Positions 8,918-16,989 are shown, numbered from the stretch's first letter. The stretch: DNA of 64,000 bases from Peptacetobacter sp900550335 (GCF_047528295.1 NZ_CP180001.1:1736001-1800000); one strand, 5' to 3'. Notes: a model not told the origin generated them from the letters alone. A program made the numbers and translations.

Positions 8918-9697
8918 CTAAAACTCTAATCTTTGTAGAATATATTTAGATCCAAAATATCCTACTACTATCGAAATAACAGCCATATATATGACTTCTG
9001 TTTCATATACTAATATGAAAGACATAAACAGCATAAATACGAATAAACTTATACTTACAACAACAGAGATAAATTTTGCAAATCCGCTTTTGTATATACA
9101 AAATCTATTTATTAAAAATGCAAGTGCTATTAAAGATGTATTTGCTGCAACAATTAGCACATCTGTAACTAAAAGATTTCTAAATGTCATAGGCATATAT
9201 ATTGCTGTTGCTAGACTCGAGTGCATCATAGCAGTAAATGGATTCATAAATACTCCACCCTTCATAACAAATGGAGCTACTAGACAAACTAGTATTGTAA
9301 TTGCTATGAATAGGATTAAGTTCATATAGAACATAGTAACTGCATTTAAGAATTTTACTATAAATATATGATGTCTTTCCTGAGGAAGCATCATTATTGT
9401 GTATATGCTCTTATGTCCTGATGTATACTCTCTCATCCATATAAAAGCTGCATAAATAACACTTACAGCAAGTATTGTAATTCCAAATCTTTGCATATCT
9501 AGTATTGTAACCACTGTTGTCCCAGTTCCTAAATCTAATCCAGCTGATGATACATCAACATATAATTTATTATATTTTACAATTGATACTATATATGATG
9601 CTATCCAGATCAAACTCTGTACAACAGCTACAATCATATAATCATGCTTACTTTTTCTAAGCTCATTACCGAAAAGATACAGTATATTATTCTTCAT
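8918..9697 (-). CDS. ABC-2-type permease 2 of the YtrA-type operon
   Basis: About 259 residues with six hydrophobic segments (roughly 22-40, 68-88, 110-140, 165-195, 205-222, 228-248), an ABC-2-like permease. The motif GHKSIYTIMMLPQ between TM2 and TM3 is matched by GSHKNIYTYMMIPG in the first permease, showing they are paralogues. Start taken at ATG 9697, nine bases after AAAGGAG; the in-frame ATG three codons earlier is too close to that site. The gene overlaps the end of the upstream exported-protein gene by 11 bp, so translation is coupled. Confidence 0.75.
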   Translation of the reverse strand: MKNNILYLFGNELRKSKHDYMIVAVVQSLIWIASYIVSIVKYNKLYVDVSSAGLDLGTGTTVVTILDMQRFGITILAVSVIYAAFIWMREYTSGHKSIYTIMMLPQERHHIFIVKFLNAVTMFYMNLILFIAITILVCLVAPFVMKGGVFMNPFTAMMHSSLATAIYMPMTFRNLLVTDVLIVAANTSLIALAFLINRFCIYKSGFAKFISVVVSISLFVFMLFMSFILVYETEVIYMAVISIVVGYFGSKYILQRLEF

Positions 9698-10985
9698 TAT
9701 ATCCATCTCCTTTCAGCTCAATGTCTAAATTATTAGTATAACTTGTTCCTGTATTAGTTAATTTACCTTCAAATTTCATTTTTCCAGAATTTCTATCTAA
9801 TATTCTGAAAAGTGCTGGAGATGATACCCCAGAAATACTAGGTTCATTAGGATTTGTTACATATGTTTCTGAAATAATATAAACTAAATTTTTCCCATCT
9901 ATATATATACTTTTGATTGGAAAATCGTAATCAGTTGTTCTATTATTTGTTTTATGTTCACTGTAGTTTTTTACAGACATAGTTTCTAAGTCTACATCAA
10001 AGGAATTTATTAAGTATTCATCTAACTTTTTTCCGTCCTTATATGATAAAACATTCCGCAGACTAAGTATTCCATTATTTATTGAATAACCAAAACTATC
10101 TCCTATTTTAAAATCAGTTCTTTTAACTGATGAATAGTTTTTCTTATCTATATCGTATTTTAAAAATACTATTTTTTCTTCTTTTTCATTTACAGGATTG
10201 TGCTCCTCTGCAAAATATACTATCTTTCCATTATCCATAAATGTATCGTATATTGATATTCCGTCTGAGCCAACGCCTTTATAATTAAACTTGTTTTCAG
10301 TAGTTACATCTAAAGTTTCTGGATTTATTTTTAGTACTTCAAACTGTGTACTTGAATCATCCATTACATAACTTATAAAGGCAAATATATTTCCATCTTT
10401 TCTAAATGCGTAGTTTAAAGTAGGATTGAATTCAGCTCCTATTTCTTCTGCAACAGAATCTTTTACTTTGCCAGACTTGATACTTCTGTTTAAGTTAATC
10501 ATAGTCTTTTCGTATTTTGTAGAATCTATTTCTGCAATAGATGTCTGATTTTCACTTTCTGCAACATTCATATTCTTTTCAGGTATATATTTTTCATTCT
10601 TAGCTTTTAATATAACTAGTTTATTTGCAAAGTTGTCTGGTGTACTAGAAACTTCAGCAAACTCTTGATAAAGTCCTACATAAGCTATCATGTCATGAGG
10701 ATCTTTCCCAATTTTTGTTATTACTGCATCCTGAGTATCAGAAGACTGTTTTAATAGCTTAACTTTTGATACAACTCCATTTTTACCAATAGTGTATTTT
10801 ACCTTTGAATATTTTCCATTTGCTCCCTCTAACTCAGCATATATTCCATTCATATCTTTTAAATTACCCTTGATTGCCGAAATATTTAAAGTATTGTGTC
10901 CTTCTTTTGCAAACATAATCATAAAAGCTGCGATAGATGCAATTATTCCGACGGGTATTATTTTTGATTTTAATTTTAATTTCAT
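9687..10985 (-). CDS. Exported/membrane-anchored protein 1 of the YtrA-type operon
   Basis: A 432-residue protein with a signal-anchor at about residues 8-26 and an extracellular part rich in short beta strands. Phrases such as SSPALFRILDRNSGKMKFEG near the C-terminus correspond in position to KIFDIEKNKVVYEADF in the operon's last protein, supporting common descent. There is no lipobox. An AAAGGAGG site lies upstream of the ATG. No known domain can be named from sequence alone; a transporter-associated sensor or shield protein is plausible from context only. Confidence 0.7.
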   Translation of the reverse strand: MKLKLKSKIIPVGIIASIAAFMIMFAKEGHNTLNISAIKGNLKDMNGIYAELEGANGKYSKVKYTIGKNGVVSKVKLLKQSSDTQDAVITKIGKDPHDMIAYVGLYQEFAEVSSTPDNFANKLVILKAKNEKYIPEKNMNVAESENQTSIAEIDSTKYEKTMINLNRSIKSGKVKDSVAEEIGAEFNPTLNYAFRKDGNIFAFISYVMDDSSTQFEVLKINPETLDVTTENKFNYKGVGSDGISIYDTFMDNGKIVYFAEEHNPVNEKEEKIVFLKYDIDKKNYSSVKRTDFKIGDSFGYSINNGILSLRNVLSYKDGKKLDEYLINSFDVDLETMSVKNYSEHKTNNRTTDYDFPIKSIYIDGKNLVYIISETYVTNPNEPSISGVSSPALFRILDRNSGKMKFEGKLTNTGTSYTNNLDIELKGDGYNEE

Positions 10986-10997
10986 AATATCCCTCCT

Positions 10998-11831
10998 TTA
11001 CACACTCATTTTTCTATTAGAAAGAAAATATGAAATTGATGTGCATATTATCAAGACAATAACAGCTATTATTATATTTGCAACAATTATGTTATCAGTT
11101 ATTCCCATATTTAATAGTGCCTGATAAACTTTAGAACTTGCATTCCCTGTATTTATTCCTAAAATAGCTGCAACAAATACAAATATTCCTAAAGCAGCAA
11201 ATCCTGCAGTTTTGTTTTTCATGCTCATAATTATTATCATAAGTGTAGAGATTATAGTTATTCCTACAAATACATAAAGTATATTTTCTATTAGGAAGTC
11301 TACTGAGTTTGAGCATACAAACAATGTATCAGATGCAAATGAAAGATCTGAGTTAAATGATGAATCTATTATATTGCATTTTGATGAGAAAACCATATTA
11401 AACATTAGCTTAGATATAAATAACGCTATTGTTTCACAAACCATAACCATATATACGAAAAATAATGAATTCATTATTTTTGCTGCATATATTTTCATCT
11501 TGTTTCCAGGAATCATCATATAAGTGTATATATTTTTATGGCTCCCATTCCAATCTTTTAGCCATATTGCAGCTGTGTATAAGATAGCCCCCATTACGCC
11601 TAAAGATAGTAAAAGGTGTATAACCATGTTTCCTTCAAGAATCATAGCCCCATAAAATACTCCGCCAATTTGATTTCTATACATTTCTGTTAAATTGTAT
11701 GTAGTAGCTGACATATAAATGTAGTATCCGTTAACAGCCATGATAGATACCAATACTGTGGCACAGTATATATAATAGAACTTTAAATTCTTTCTTAGCT
11801 CTATATTTGAAAGTGCCAGTATTTTACTCAT
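10998..11831 (-). CDS. ABC-2-type permease 1 of the YtrA-type operon
   Basis: A 277-residue membrane protein with about six TM segments (first at 19-40, last at 248-268) and the intracellular motif GSHKNIYTYMMIPGNKMK shared with permease 2. It overlaps the ATPase gene by 8 bp, so both are translationally coupled. It would form the channel with the upstream ATPase. In Bacillus ytr operons the equivalent permeases are tied to cell-wall antibiotic stress. Confidence 0.8.
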   Translation of the reverse strand: MSKILALSNIELRKNLKFYYIYCATVLVSIMAVNGYYIYMSATTYNLTEMYRNQIGGVFYGAMILEGNMVIHLLLSLGVMGAILYTAAIWLKDWNGSHKNIYTYMMIPGNKMKIYAAKIMNSLFFVYMVMVCETIALFISKLMFNMVFSSKCNIIDSSFNSDLSFASDTLFVCSNSVDFLIENILYVFVGITIISTLMIIIMSMKNKTAGFAALGIFVFVAAILGINTGNASSKVYQALLNMGITDNIIVANIIIAVIVLIICTSISYFLSNRKMSV

Positions 11832-12540
11832 TTTTGTATACCTCCCTCATCTTTTCAAGAATTGATAGATTTTCGCTTTCTCTAAGCTCTTCTGCATTTA
11901 TGTTCATTACTAATTTTCCTTCATCTATGAAGATTACATCATCTACTATATTTTCTATATCTGATATTTCGTGAGTTGTTATCACAATAGCCTGATCTTC
12001 ATTCATGTATTCAGGTATTAAGCTTATGAATTCTTCTCTTTTGAAGAAGTCTATTCCTGAGAATGGTTCATCTAGCAATAGGTACTCTGGCTTCTGAGCA
12101 AATCCTATTATTAGTTTTACTCTAGCTATGTTCCCTTTTGATAGGTTGTCTATTATATCTTCTTCATTTAATCCAAATATTTTTAGCATTTCTTCTGCCA
12201 TTTCAGAGTCCCAGTTTTTGTAGAATACTTCCATAAACTCGAACATTTCTGATATTTTTGTGTTTGCAAAGTGTATATTTATATCAGGAACAAACGCAAC
12301 CTTATTGTAGCTATTCTGGTTGAATTTTTCTCCGTCGACAAGCACTTCTCCTGAGTCTGGTTTGATAAGTCCAGCCATTATTTTCATAACTGTTGTTTTA
12401 CCAACACCATTTATCCCAAGTAAAGCTGTAACTTTTCCTTTTTCTATATTAAAACTTACATCATCTAGAGCTTTGAATTTTTTATATTTTATTCCGCTTA
12501 GTTTTCTAAATGATCTGCTGACATTTTTTACTTCTAACAT
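11824..12540 (-). CDS. ABC transporter ATPase (YtrB-like)
   Basis: A 238-residue ATP-binding protein with Walker A GINGVGKTT, signature LSKGNIARV (a YtrB-like variant of LSGGQ), Walker B YLLLDEPFSGID and the switch ITTHE. Start set at ATG 12540, five bases after GAGGAGG; upstream in-frame ATGs have no site. It is the only ATPase in the operon and must serve both permeases. Transcribed after the GntR gene in the order expected for ytrA-ytrB-permease operons. Confidence 0.88.
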   Translation of the reverse strand: MLEVKNVSRSFRKLSGIKYKKFKALDDVSFNIEKGKVTALLGINGVGKTTVMKIMAGLIKPDSGEVLVDGEKFNQNSYNKVAFVPDINIHFANTKISEMFEFMEVFYKNWDSEMAEEMLKIFGLNEEDIIDNLSKGNIARVKLIIGFAQKPEYLLLDEPFSGIDFFKREEFISLIPEYMNEDQAIVITTHEISDIENIVDDVIFIDEGKLVMNINAEELRESENLSILEKMREVYKNE

Positions 12541-12617
12541 TTTGTCCTCCTCTTCTGCCATAATCAATAGCCTTTAAAAATAGATTGGCAAAATTTTTAT
12601 ACGAATTTTAGTTGTTT

Positions 12618-12977
12618 TTAGTCGTAAAATCTTTCTATTAATTTTATTATTTCTTCTTTTTCAACGTTTATTGATTTCATATCTTTGATAAATTTTTCAA
12701 GAGATTCGTTAACCATCTCAGCCTTTAGAGATGCTATTATCTCTGGGTTTGATGTTATTCTGCTCTGATGGTTTCCAAAAGTTGTTATTAATTCCATATC
12801 GCCCATCTCCTTATATGCTTTTTGTACAGTGTTAAGATTTACTTTTAAACTTGATGCCATTTCTCTTCTTGATGGAATTTCGTCTCCTGGCATTAATTCC
12901 CCTACAATTATTCTTCTTTTGATATTCTTTATTATCTGTAAATATATAGGAGAGCTTGAGTCTATTTCGAAATACAT
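12618..12977 (-). CDS. GntR-family regulator, YtrA subfamily
   Basis: A 119-residue regulator: N-terminal winged helix (YLQIIKNIKRRIIVGELMPG, then PSRREMASSLKVNLNTVQKA), followed by the short C-terminal helical dimerisation region typical of the YtrA subfamily and no effector domain. Start at ATG 12977, six bases after AAAGGAG; the upstream extension to 13016 would read through an operator. It should repress its own operon, whose leader holds four copies of one dyad operator, and likely also the VanZ gene at 30162, which has the same site over its promoter. Confidence 0.88.
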   Translation of the reverse strand: MYFEIDSSSPIYLQIIKNIKRRIIVGELMPGDEIPSRREMASSLKVNLNTVQKAYKEMGDMELITTFGNHQSRITSNPEIIASLKAEMVNESLEKFIKDMKSINVEKEEIIKLIERFYD

Positions 12978-12993
12978 AAATTCTCCTTTCTGA

Positions 12994-13017
12994 AGTGTAC
13001 TACTTTGATGGTACACT
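12994..13017. promoter_or_regulatory. Operator 1 (leader) for the YtrA-type repressor
   Basis: AGTGTACTA-N6-TGGTACACT, a dyad matching the consensus GTGTANTA-N6-TANTACAC with one mismatch. It lies 17 bp upstream of the GntR start codon, just above its ribosome site. Confidence 0.6.
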
Positions 13018-13049
13018 TCTTATAAAAAATTTTTTTCCTCATTTGGCTA

Positions 13050-13165
13050 GCGTATTATCTGTGTAGTACACACTAGGTAAAAATAATTGATAGAAGTACG
13101 GCAGCTCCTATCGCGATTGTGTGGTGAGATTTTCTTTACCTCGATGTACTACACAGATAGTACAC
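13050..13165. promoter_or_regulatory. Operators 2 and 3 in an inverted arrangement
   Basis: GCGTATTA-TCTGTG-TAGTACAC at 13050-13071 and ATGTACTA-CACAGA-TAGTACAC at 13144-13165 each match the dyad consensus with one mismatch. Together they form inverted arms (TATCTGTGTAGTACA and complement, then GTAAA/TTTAC) around a less A+T-rich core of about 57 bp that itself contains GATAG/CTATC. The leader RNA could therefore fold into a large hairpin. Confidence 0.5.
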
Positions 13166-13191
13166 TTTTTTGAAAATACTTTTGCTATTAA

Positions 13192-13225
13192 CTGTATTAT
13201 AATGGTAGTACACCTAATCTGTAAA
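13192..13225 (-). promoter_or_regulatory. Promoter with overlapping operator 4 for the YtrA-type operon
   Basis: On the minus strand TTTACA, 18 bp, TATAAT. The dyad CTGTATTA-TAATGG-TAGTACAC (13192-13213) covers the spacer and the -10 box, so bound repressor would block RNA polymerase. The VanZ promoter at 30744-30773 has the same geometry. Confidence 0.6.
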
Positions 13226-13238
13226 GAAACAAAATTGT

Positions 13239-13393
13239 AACCTTTTTATAAGATAGGACAATAGTATAACTGCTCCTTGCTCCAGGCTTCAGTGCCACGC
13301 ACATATTTGTAATACATTTCAATGATGCGTGGCACTTGCAGAATTGTCGCTTTAGAGCAGTTATAACTCTTGTCCTCAGTTTATAAAAAGGTT
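13239..13393 (+). repeat. Nested palindromic element, copy A
   Basis: The outer arms (from AACCTTTTTATA through GGACAATAGTATAACTGCTC, and the complementary half at about 13355-13393) pair over some 38 positions. Inside lie the family's conserved strands GCTCCAGGCTTCAG and CTTGCAGAATTGTCGC, then a perfect inner stem AGTGCCACGCA / TGCGTGGCACT around a loop with TGTAATACATTTC. Unlike other copies it follows no gene in its own orientation; it lies upstream of the GntR operon promoter. No ORF. Confidence 0.8.
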
Positions 13394-13520
13394 CACATAA
13401 AAAATATTAAATTTATTAAAGAATATTTAACTTTTTTAGAATAAGCTAAATTATTATAAAAAGAGGAATAAAAATATATGATTTGTAAAGATACACAAAA
13501 AAATGAAACCTGTTGTTCAT

Positions 13521-13552
13521 AAAAAAGAGCACCTGAATAAAATCAGATGCTC
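13521..13552 (-). terminator. Terminator of a possible minus-strand small RNA
   Basis: GAGCATCTGA / TCAGGTGCTC hairpin followed by TTTTTT on the minus strand. No annotated gene ends here; the nearest upstream minus gene ends at 13961 with element copy B between. The transcript being terminated may be a small RNA or leader starting near 13650-13750. Confidence 0.55.
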
Positions 13553-13563
13553 AGTTGGTAAAT

Positions 13564-13614
13564 CTAAAAGCAAAACTCTCTACCATTTAGTTTTTGCCAG
13601 AAAAATCCAGCCAT
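13564..13614 (-). CDS. Possible 16-residue micro-ORF inside the small-RNA region
   Basis: ATG to TAG reading MAGFFWQKLNGREFCF, directly upstream of the terminator hairpin. There is no good ribosome site, so it may instead be chance coding in a structured RNA: GCAAAAACT and AGTTTTGC in the same stretch can pair, and TGGTA / TACCA offer an alternative pairing. Reported because it is compositionally unlike its surroundings. The rest of the 13394-13822 gap is A+T-rich, with a 14-codon plus-strand ORF at 13478-13522 (three Cys) that I do not trust. Confidence 0.2.
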   Translation of the reverse strand: MAGFFWQKLNGREFCF

Positions 13615-13822
13615 CGCCGTACAATTTCGTTGTTTACAATGATTGATTTACTGTTTTTTTAATTATTCGTAATTCGTAATATGTAAATTAATGAGAATTG
13701 TAAAATCGAAATTCGTTTTTTCTTTATAATAAGCTTTTTCGTCTTTGTACAGCTACTAACATTCCTAAAAATTATATACTTACAACAAATTTACAAACTT
13801 CTCCCAACTCCTCACTATAAAC

Positions 13823-13969
13823 AAGTGCATAAGCTAGTGGAAAGAGTTATAGCTACTCTATCAGCGACAATTCTGCAAGCGCCCCACATCCTCTAAATGT
13901 GTTACTCTAACATAGCGGGGCGCTGAAGCCTGGAGCAGATGAGTAGTTATACTCTTTCCCTTATGCATT
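13823..13969 (-). repeat. Nested palindromic element, copy B
   Basis: Minus orientation. Outer arms GCATAAG...GGAAAGAGTATAACTACTC and the complement (AAGTGCATAAG...GGAAAGAGTTATAGCTACTC) pair; conserved strands GCTCCAGGCTTCAG and CTTGCAGAATTGTCGC flank the inner stem AGCGCCCC / GGGGCGCT and a loop with GAGTAACACATTTA. The outer arm begins inside the last codons of the 13961-14470 gene, so the element is fused to that mRNA's 3' end. Confidence 0.8.
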
Positions 13970-14470
13970 TTCTAGATCTACTTCTATTTCCACTTCTGTA
14001 TTTAATTTTTCTATAAGTTGAGATAGTTCATTTAATTTATTTTCTAAATCTAATGATTCAATCTCTTCAGCAAACATATCTATATTTGGATTTCCGTATT
14101 CTATAACACCTAGATTTGGCTCAAGGCTAATTCTTGAATCGTGAATCATTACTTCTAATAGACTTAGGTACTGTCTACCTGTTTTTGCCTCGATTAATAA
14201 ATCATTTAATGTTTTTCCTTCATAAACAACCTTATTGTTACCAACATGTATAGCTTTTTTAAGATTTACAATATCTTTTAATAATATTTTATATTCCTTA
14301 AATCTTTCTATATTTTTATCTACCAGTTCCTGACTTACAACAGATTCTCCATCTTTCTTTAGAGGAATATCTCTACAAGAACCATAAAACTGCTGTTTTA
14401 ACTTACTTTCTTTTTTCTGTAAATTTGATAGCATAAATATAGCCTGTTGCATAGTTAGTTTCTTTATCAT
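13961..14470 (-). CDS. Conserved hypothetical helical protein (DIP1984-like)
   Basis: A 169-residue, mostly alpha-helical protein (LSNLQKKESKLKQQF near the start; a leucine/glutamate-rich C-terminal helix from about 130). Length and layout recall the DIP1984/septicolysin-like family, but the match is loose and I assign it with reservation. Start at ATG 14470, six bases after GGAGGTG; the in-frame ATG at 14485 overlaps that site. The stop codon lies within the arm of repeat copy B. No membrane segment or signal peptide. Confidence 0.65.
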   Translation of the reverse strand: MIKKLTMQQAIFMLSNLQKKESKLKQQFYGSCRDIPLKKDGESVVSQELVDKNIERFKEYKILLKDIVNLKKAIHVGNNKVVYEGKTLNDLLIEAKTGRQYLSLLEVMIHDSRISLEPNLGVIEYGNPNIDMFAEEIESLDLENKLNELSQLIEKLNTEVEIEVDLENA

Positions 14471-14595
14471 ATACAACACCTCCATTTGAAGGAAATTATA
14501 TCATAACAGAAAATCTTTTACAATAAATCCTTTATAATACATATTTTTAAAATGCTAAAAATCTATTAAGATAATAAAAAATCATATTAAAGCAA

Positions 14596-14650
14596 TAAAA
14601 AACTCCTATACTTTTAGGAGATGGCATACGATTATAGTACAGGAGTTTTA
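14596..14650 (-). terminator. Terminator of the Fur-family gene
   Basis: AAAACTCCT and AGGAGTTTT pair across a loop that holds a second CTCCTA / TAGGAG pairing option; T run on the minus strand. Confidence 0.65.
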
Positions 14651-14704
14651 GGTTAAGGTTTATGTTTAGAATTTTGATTATTAGCTTTTTAAAATTTTAA
14701 AAAA

Positions 14705-15154
14705 TTATTTTTTTGTTCTTGTTGTATTTATACTGTCTATTTTTAAATCGTCGTTGTACCCTTTATTTACTAAAATATTTTTGACAGCTGAGTACAATTC
14801 ATAACAATTTATTCTTACAACTTCTCCATTTTGAAGAGTTACGCTACAGTCCCCACATTCTACTTTATCATCATCAGTATTAACAAACGTAAATTTTTCA
14901 TTTTCGTCTATTATCCCTGCTTCTTGGAGAATTTTAATAAATCTATAAACAGTCGCTAAACCTATAGATCTGTCCTTTTTTCTTACATTATAATATACCT
15001 CTTTTATCATAAGAGTTTCATTGCTTAAAATAGTATCCAGAATTAACCTTCTTTGAAAAGTTATTCTATGTCCCTTAGACTTTAGCTCCTCCACGATTTG
15101 ATTTTTAACCTCGGTTTTGTTATTAAAATCTATTTTTACATTACTTTTAAGCAA
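14705..15154 (-). CDS. Fur-family regulator, atypical (metal site eroded)
   Basis: About 149 residues with the Fur winged helix (GHRITFQRRLILDTIL, then GLATVYRFIKILQEAGII) and a shortened C-terminal half. The usual His-rich sensing stretch (HHHDHxxC) is absent; one CxxC (CGDC) remains and the second zinc CxxC is missing, replaced by a lone Cys in RINC. The ORF could start at GTG 15163, but AAGGGAG is better spaced for TTG at 15154. A near-perfect Fur box sits upstream, suggesting autoregulation or control by another Fur. Metal sensing by this protein is doubtful from sequence. Confidence 0.75.
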   Translation of the reverse strand: MLKSNVKIDFNNKTEVKNQIVEELKSKGHRITFQRRLILDTILSNETLMIKEVYYNVRKKDRSIGLATVYRFIKILQEAGIIDENEKFTFVNTDDDKVECGDCSVTLQNGEVVRINCYELYSAVKNILVNKGYNDDLKIDSINTTRTKK

Positions 15155-15210
15155 TTTTTTCACTCCCTTTTATCAGTATTTATGTTATTGAAATTCAAAA
15201 TTAAATATAA

Positions 15211-15225
15211 TGATATTCGTTATCA
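15211..15225. promoter_or_regulatory. Fur box upstream of the Fur-family gene
   Basis: TGATATTCGTTATCA matches the 7-1-7 consensus TGATAATNATTATCA at 12 of 14 positions and is itself a near-perfect dyad. It lies about 57 bp before the start codon. Confidence 0.65.
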
Positions 15226-15348
15226 TATATAAATTATAATCACTTTTATCAATTTAGTCAATAGAAGTGTCAAAATATTTTGTTTAACTAAAAAAATATC
15301 TGCTTAAAATAGATTTTATGTATAATTTAATACTATATTCTTAAAATA

Positions 15349-15380
15349 AAAAAGGAGATGAATTAAATATAAGCATCTCC
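15349..15380 (-). terminator. Terminator of the EIIB-EEP operon
   Basis: GGAGATGC / CATCTCC stem with an A/T loop and TTTTTT on the minus strand, 14 bp after the EEP stop. Confidence 0.75.
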
Positions 15381-15393
15381 TAAAATAAATTTA

Positions 15394-16473
15394 TTAATTT
15401 TTTATTTTAAATTCTATTGTAGTTGGATTGTGGTCAGAGTATTTAAATTGTAAGTCGCTACCCTTTTTAGCAACTACATCTATATTATCAGACACAATAA
15501 AACCATCTATAATTGCTGTGAAGTTCACATCTTTATCATAAGGAATTCCAGCTGTTCTATTAGTAGCAATATTTTCATCAACTTCAAATCTATATCCTTT
15601 TGGACTAAAGTTTTCTGGAATATAATCGTACCAATTTGGTCTTTCCTCAGTTTTTGCAAATTTATTTATATCTGTAGTTGGAATTACATGATTCCAATCT
15701 CCACCAGCTATTACATAATTTCCTTTTTTGTATTCATCCTGTAAAACTTCCTCTAGCATATTTAGCTGCTTCTGTCTAAATTCTCCGCCTTTATCATATG
15801 CTGACATGTGAAGGTTTATTAAAACAAGCTCTTTATTATTTGATGTTTTTACTCTATTAACTATCATACATCTATCTAGACCAAATAATCTAGCAAGCCA
15901 ACTCTGATCTGTTGGAAGAGATATTCTCTCAGCCGTTTCAAACTTATATTTGCTATATGTACCCTGTCCTGCAGACACTTTACCATGCATATCATTAAAT
16001 GGATAAATTATATATGGTACCTTATAGTTAAAAGCAAAGCAGTTTGTGTACTCATCATCTAGTCCATGTGCAACAAGTACTCTTTGATCTGTTTTTCTAC
16101 TTCTCGAGCTATCTATATCTATTTCCTGAACAAATGCAAAATCAGGATCTATTTTATTCAATTCATTTACTGAACCTTTTATATTTTTTAGTACGGTTTC
16201 TTTATCCTTTGCTTTAGATTCTGTTCCACCGTCCATGAAAAAATCAAAATCTTGGCTATATGCTCCAAAGCCAATATTATACGTTGTAATAGAATATTCC
16301 TTACCAGGGGCAACCTTTTCCTCATCTCCATCATGTGCTATTACAAGATTTTCCTTATATAGTGGCTGATAATCTGATACTGTAAGCCAAATTAAATAAG
16401 CACATAAAAGCAGAGCCACTGTAGTAAATACAGCAGCCATTACCTTAGTTATTTTTTTAAGAACCTTTTTCAA
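15394..16473 (-). CDS. Membrane-anchored endonuclease/exonuclease/phosphatase (EEP) family protein
   Basis: A 359-residue protein with one N-terminal TM segment (about 11-31) and an extracytoplasmic EEP fold. Visible family motifs, in order: TTYNIGFG, FVQEID (catalytic Glu), NLHMSAY, AGGDWNHV, and SDHNPTTIEF at the end. The family includes DNase I, sphingomyelinase and inositol-phosphatase-type enzymes; substrate cannot be read from sequence. Start is TTG at 16473 preceded by AAGGG. It follows an orphan PTS EIIB gene by 15 bp. Confidence 0.8.
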   Translation of the reverse strand: MKKVLKKITKVMAAVFTTVALLLCAYLIWLTVSDYQPLYKENLVIAHDGDEEKVAPGKEYSITTYNIGFGAYSQDFDFFMDGGTESKAKDKETVLKNIKGSVNELNKIDPDFAFVQEIDIDSSRSRKTDQRVLVAHGLDDEYTNCFAFNYKVPYIIYPFNDMHGKVSAGQGTYSKYKFETAERISLPTDQSWLARLFGLDRCMIVNRVKTSNNKELVLINLHMSAYDKGGEFRQKQLNMLEEVLQDEYKKGNYVIAGGDWNHVIPTTDINKFAKTEERPNWYDYIPENFSPKGYRFEVDENIATNRTAGIPYDKDVNFTAIIDGFIVSDNIDVVAKKGSDLQFKYSDHNPTTIEFKIKN

Positions 16474-16488
16474 GTTTTAACCCTTATC

Positions 16489-16797
16489 CTATTCGTTTAT
16501 CAAATCCATAGCAAAATTAAGTGTAGCGTGCCCATCGCAAGCACCAAATTTTACCATATCTAACATTTCTACTTTTGTTTCGCCTGGAGCAAAGGCCTTT
16601 ATACGTTCAAATTCTCCTCTAAGCTGTGGACTTAAAAGAAGTAAATCTATATCATTATTTGAAAGAACTTCCTCTATTTTATTTCTGTGAATTGCCTGTA
16701 TATCACAAGCTATACTTCTACTCTCTGCCTCTTTTTTCATTCTGTCTACTAATATATCCGTAGACATTCCACCAGTACATGCAACTACTATTTTCAT
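16489..16797 (-). CDS. Orphan PTS EIIB component, lactose/cellobiose family
   Basis: A 102-residue protein with the EIIB(Lac/Cel) P-loop: phospho-acceptor Cys7 in ACTGGMSTDIL. Length is that of a stand-alone EIIB. There is no EIIA or EIIC gene in this window, so it either serves a permease elsewhere or has become a regulator; its only operon partner is the membrane-anchored EEP phosphohydrolase. Transcript end is the hairpin at 15349-15380. Ribosome site AAGGAT is about 13 bases from the ATG, weaker than average here. Confidence 0.82.
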   Translation of the reverse strand: MKIVVACTGGMSTDILVDRMKKEAESRSIACDIQAIHRNKIEEVLSNNDIDLLLLSPQLRGEFERIKAFAPGETKVEMLDMVKFGACDGHATLNFAMDLINE

Positions 16798-16896
16798 AAG
16801 TTTATTAATATCCTTCCACTTTATTTTAATTTATAAAAGTTTAAATTTTATAATTTTAATAATAGCTCTGTTTTATGTAAATATCTCTATTTTCAT

Positions 16897-16989
16897 AAAT
16901 ACACGAACTATTTTTAAATCTGATTGTCTTATAATATATATTATAAACCCAATAAACAATCTGTCAATATTATAATAGTTCGTGTATTT
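16897..16989. repeat. 93-bp element with perfect 16-bp terminal inverted repeats
   Basis: AAATACACGAACTATT and AATAGTTCGTGTATTT border a 61-bp A/T-rich core that also has GATTGT / ACAATC arms. It could be a miniature inverted-repeat element, a strong bidirectional hairpin between the GIY-YIG gene and the EIIB gene, or a dyad operator. No clear target duplication. The rest of the 226-bp gap holds nothing else I can identify. Confidence 0.55.

Noticed and set aside
12978..13016. N-terminal extension of the GntR ORF
   Set aside because: It overlaps an operator dyad and has no ribosome site, whereas ATG 12977 follows AAAGGAG.
13478..13522. 14-codon plus-strand Cys-containing ORF
   Set aside because: Very short, ribosome site poorly spaced, no downstream gene; reported only in passing.
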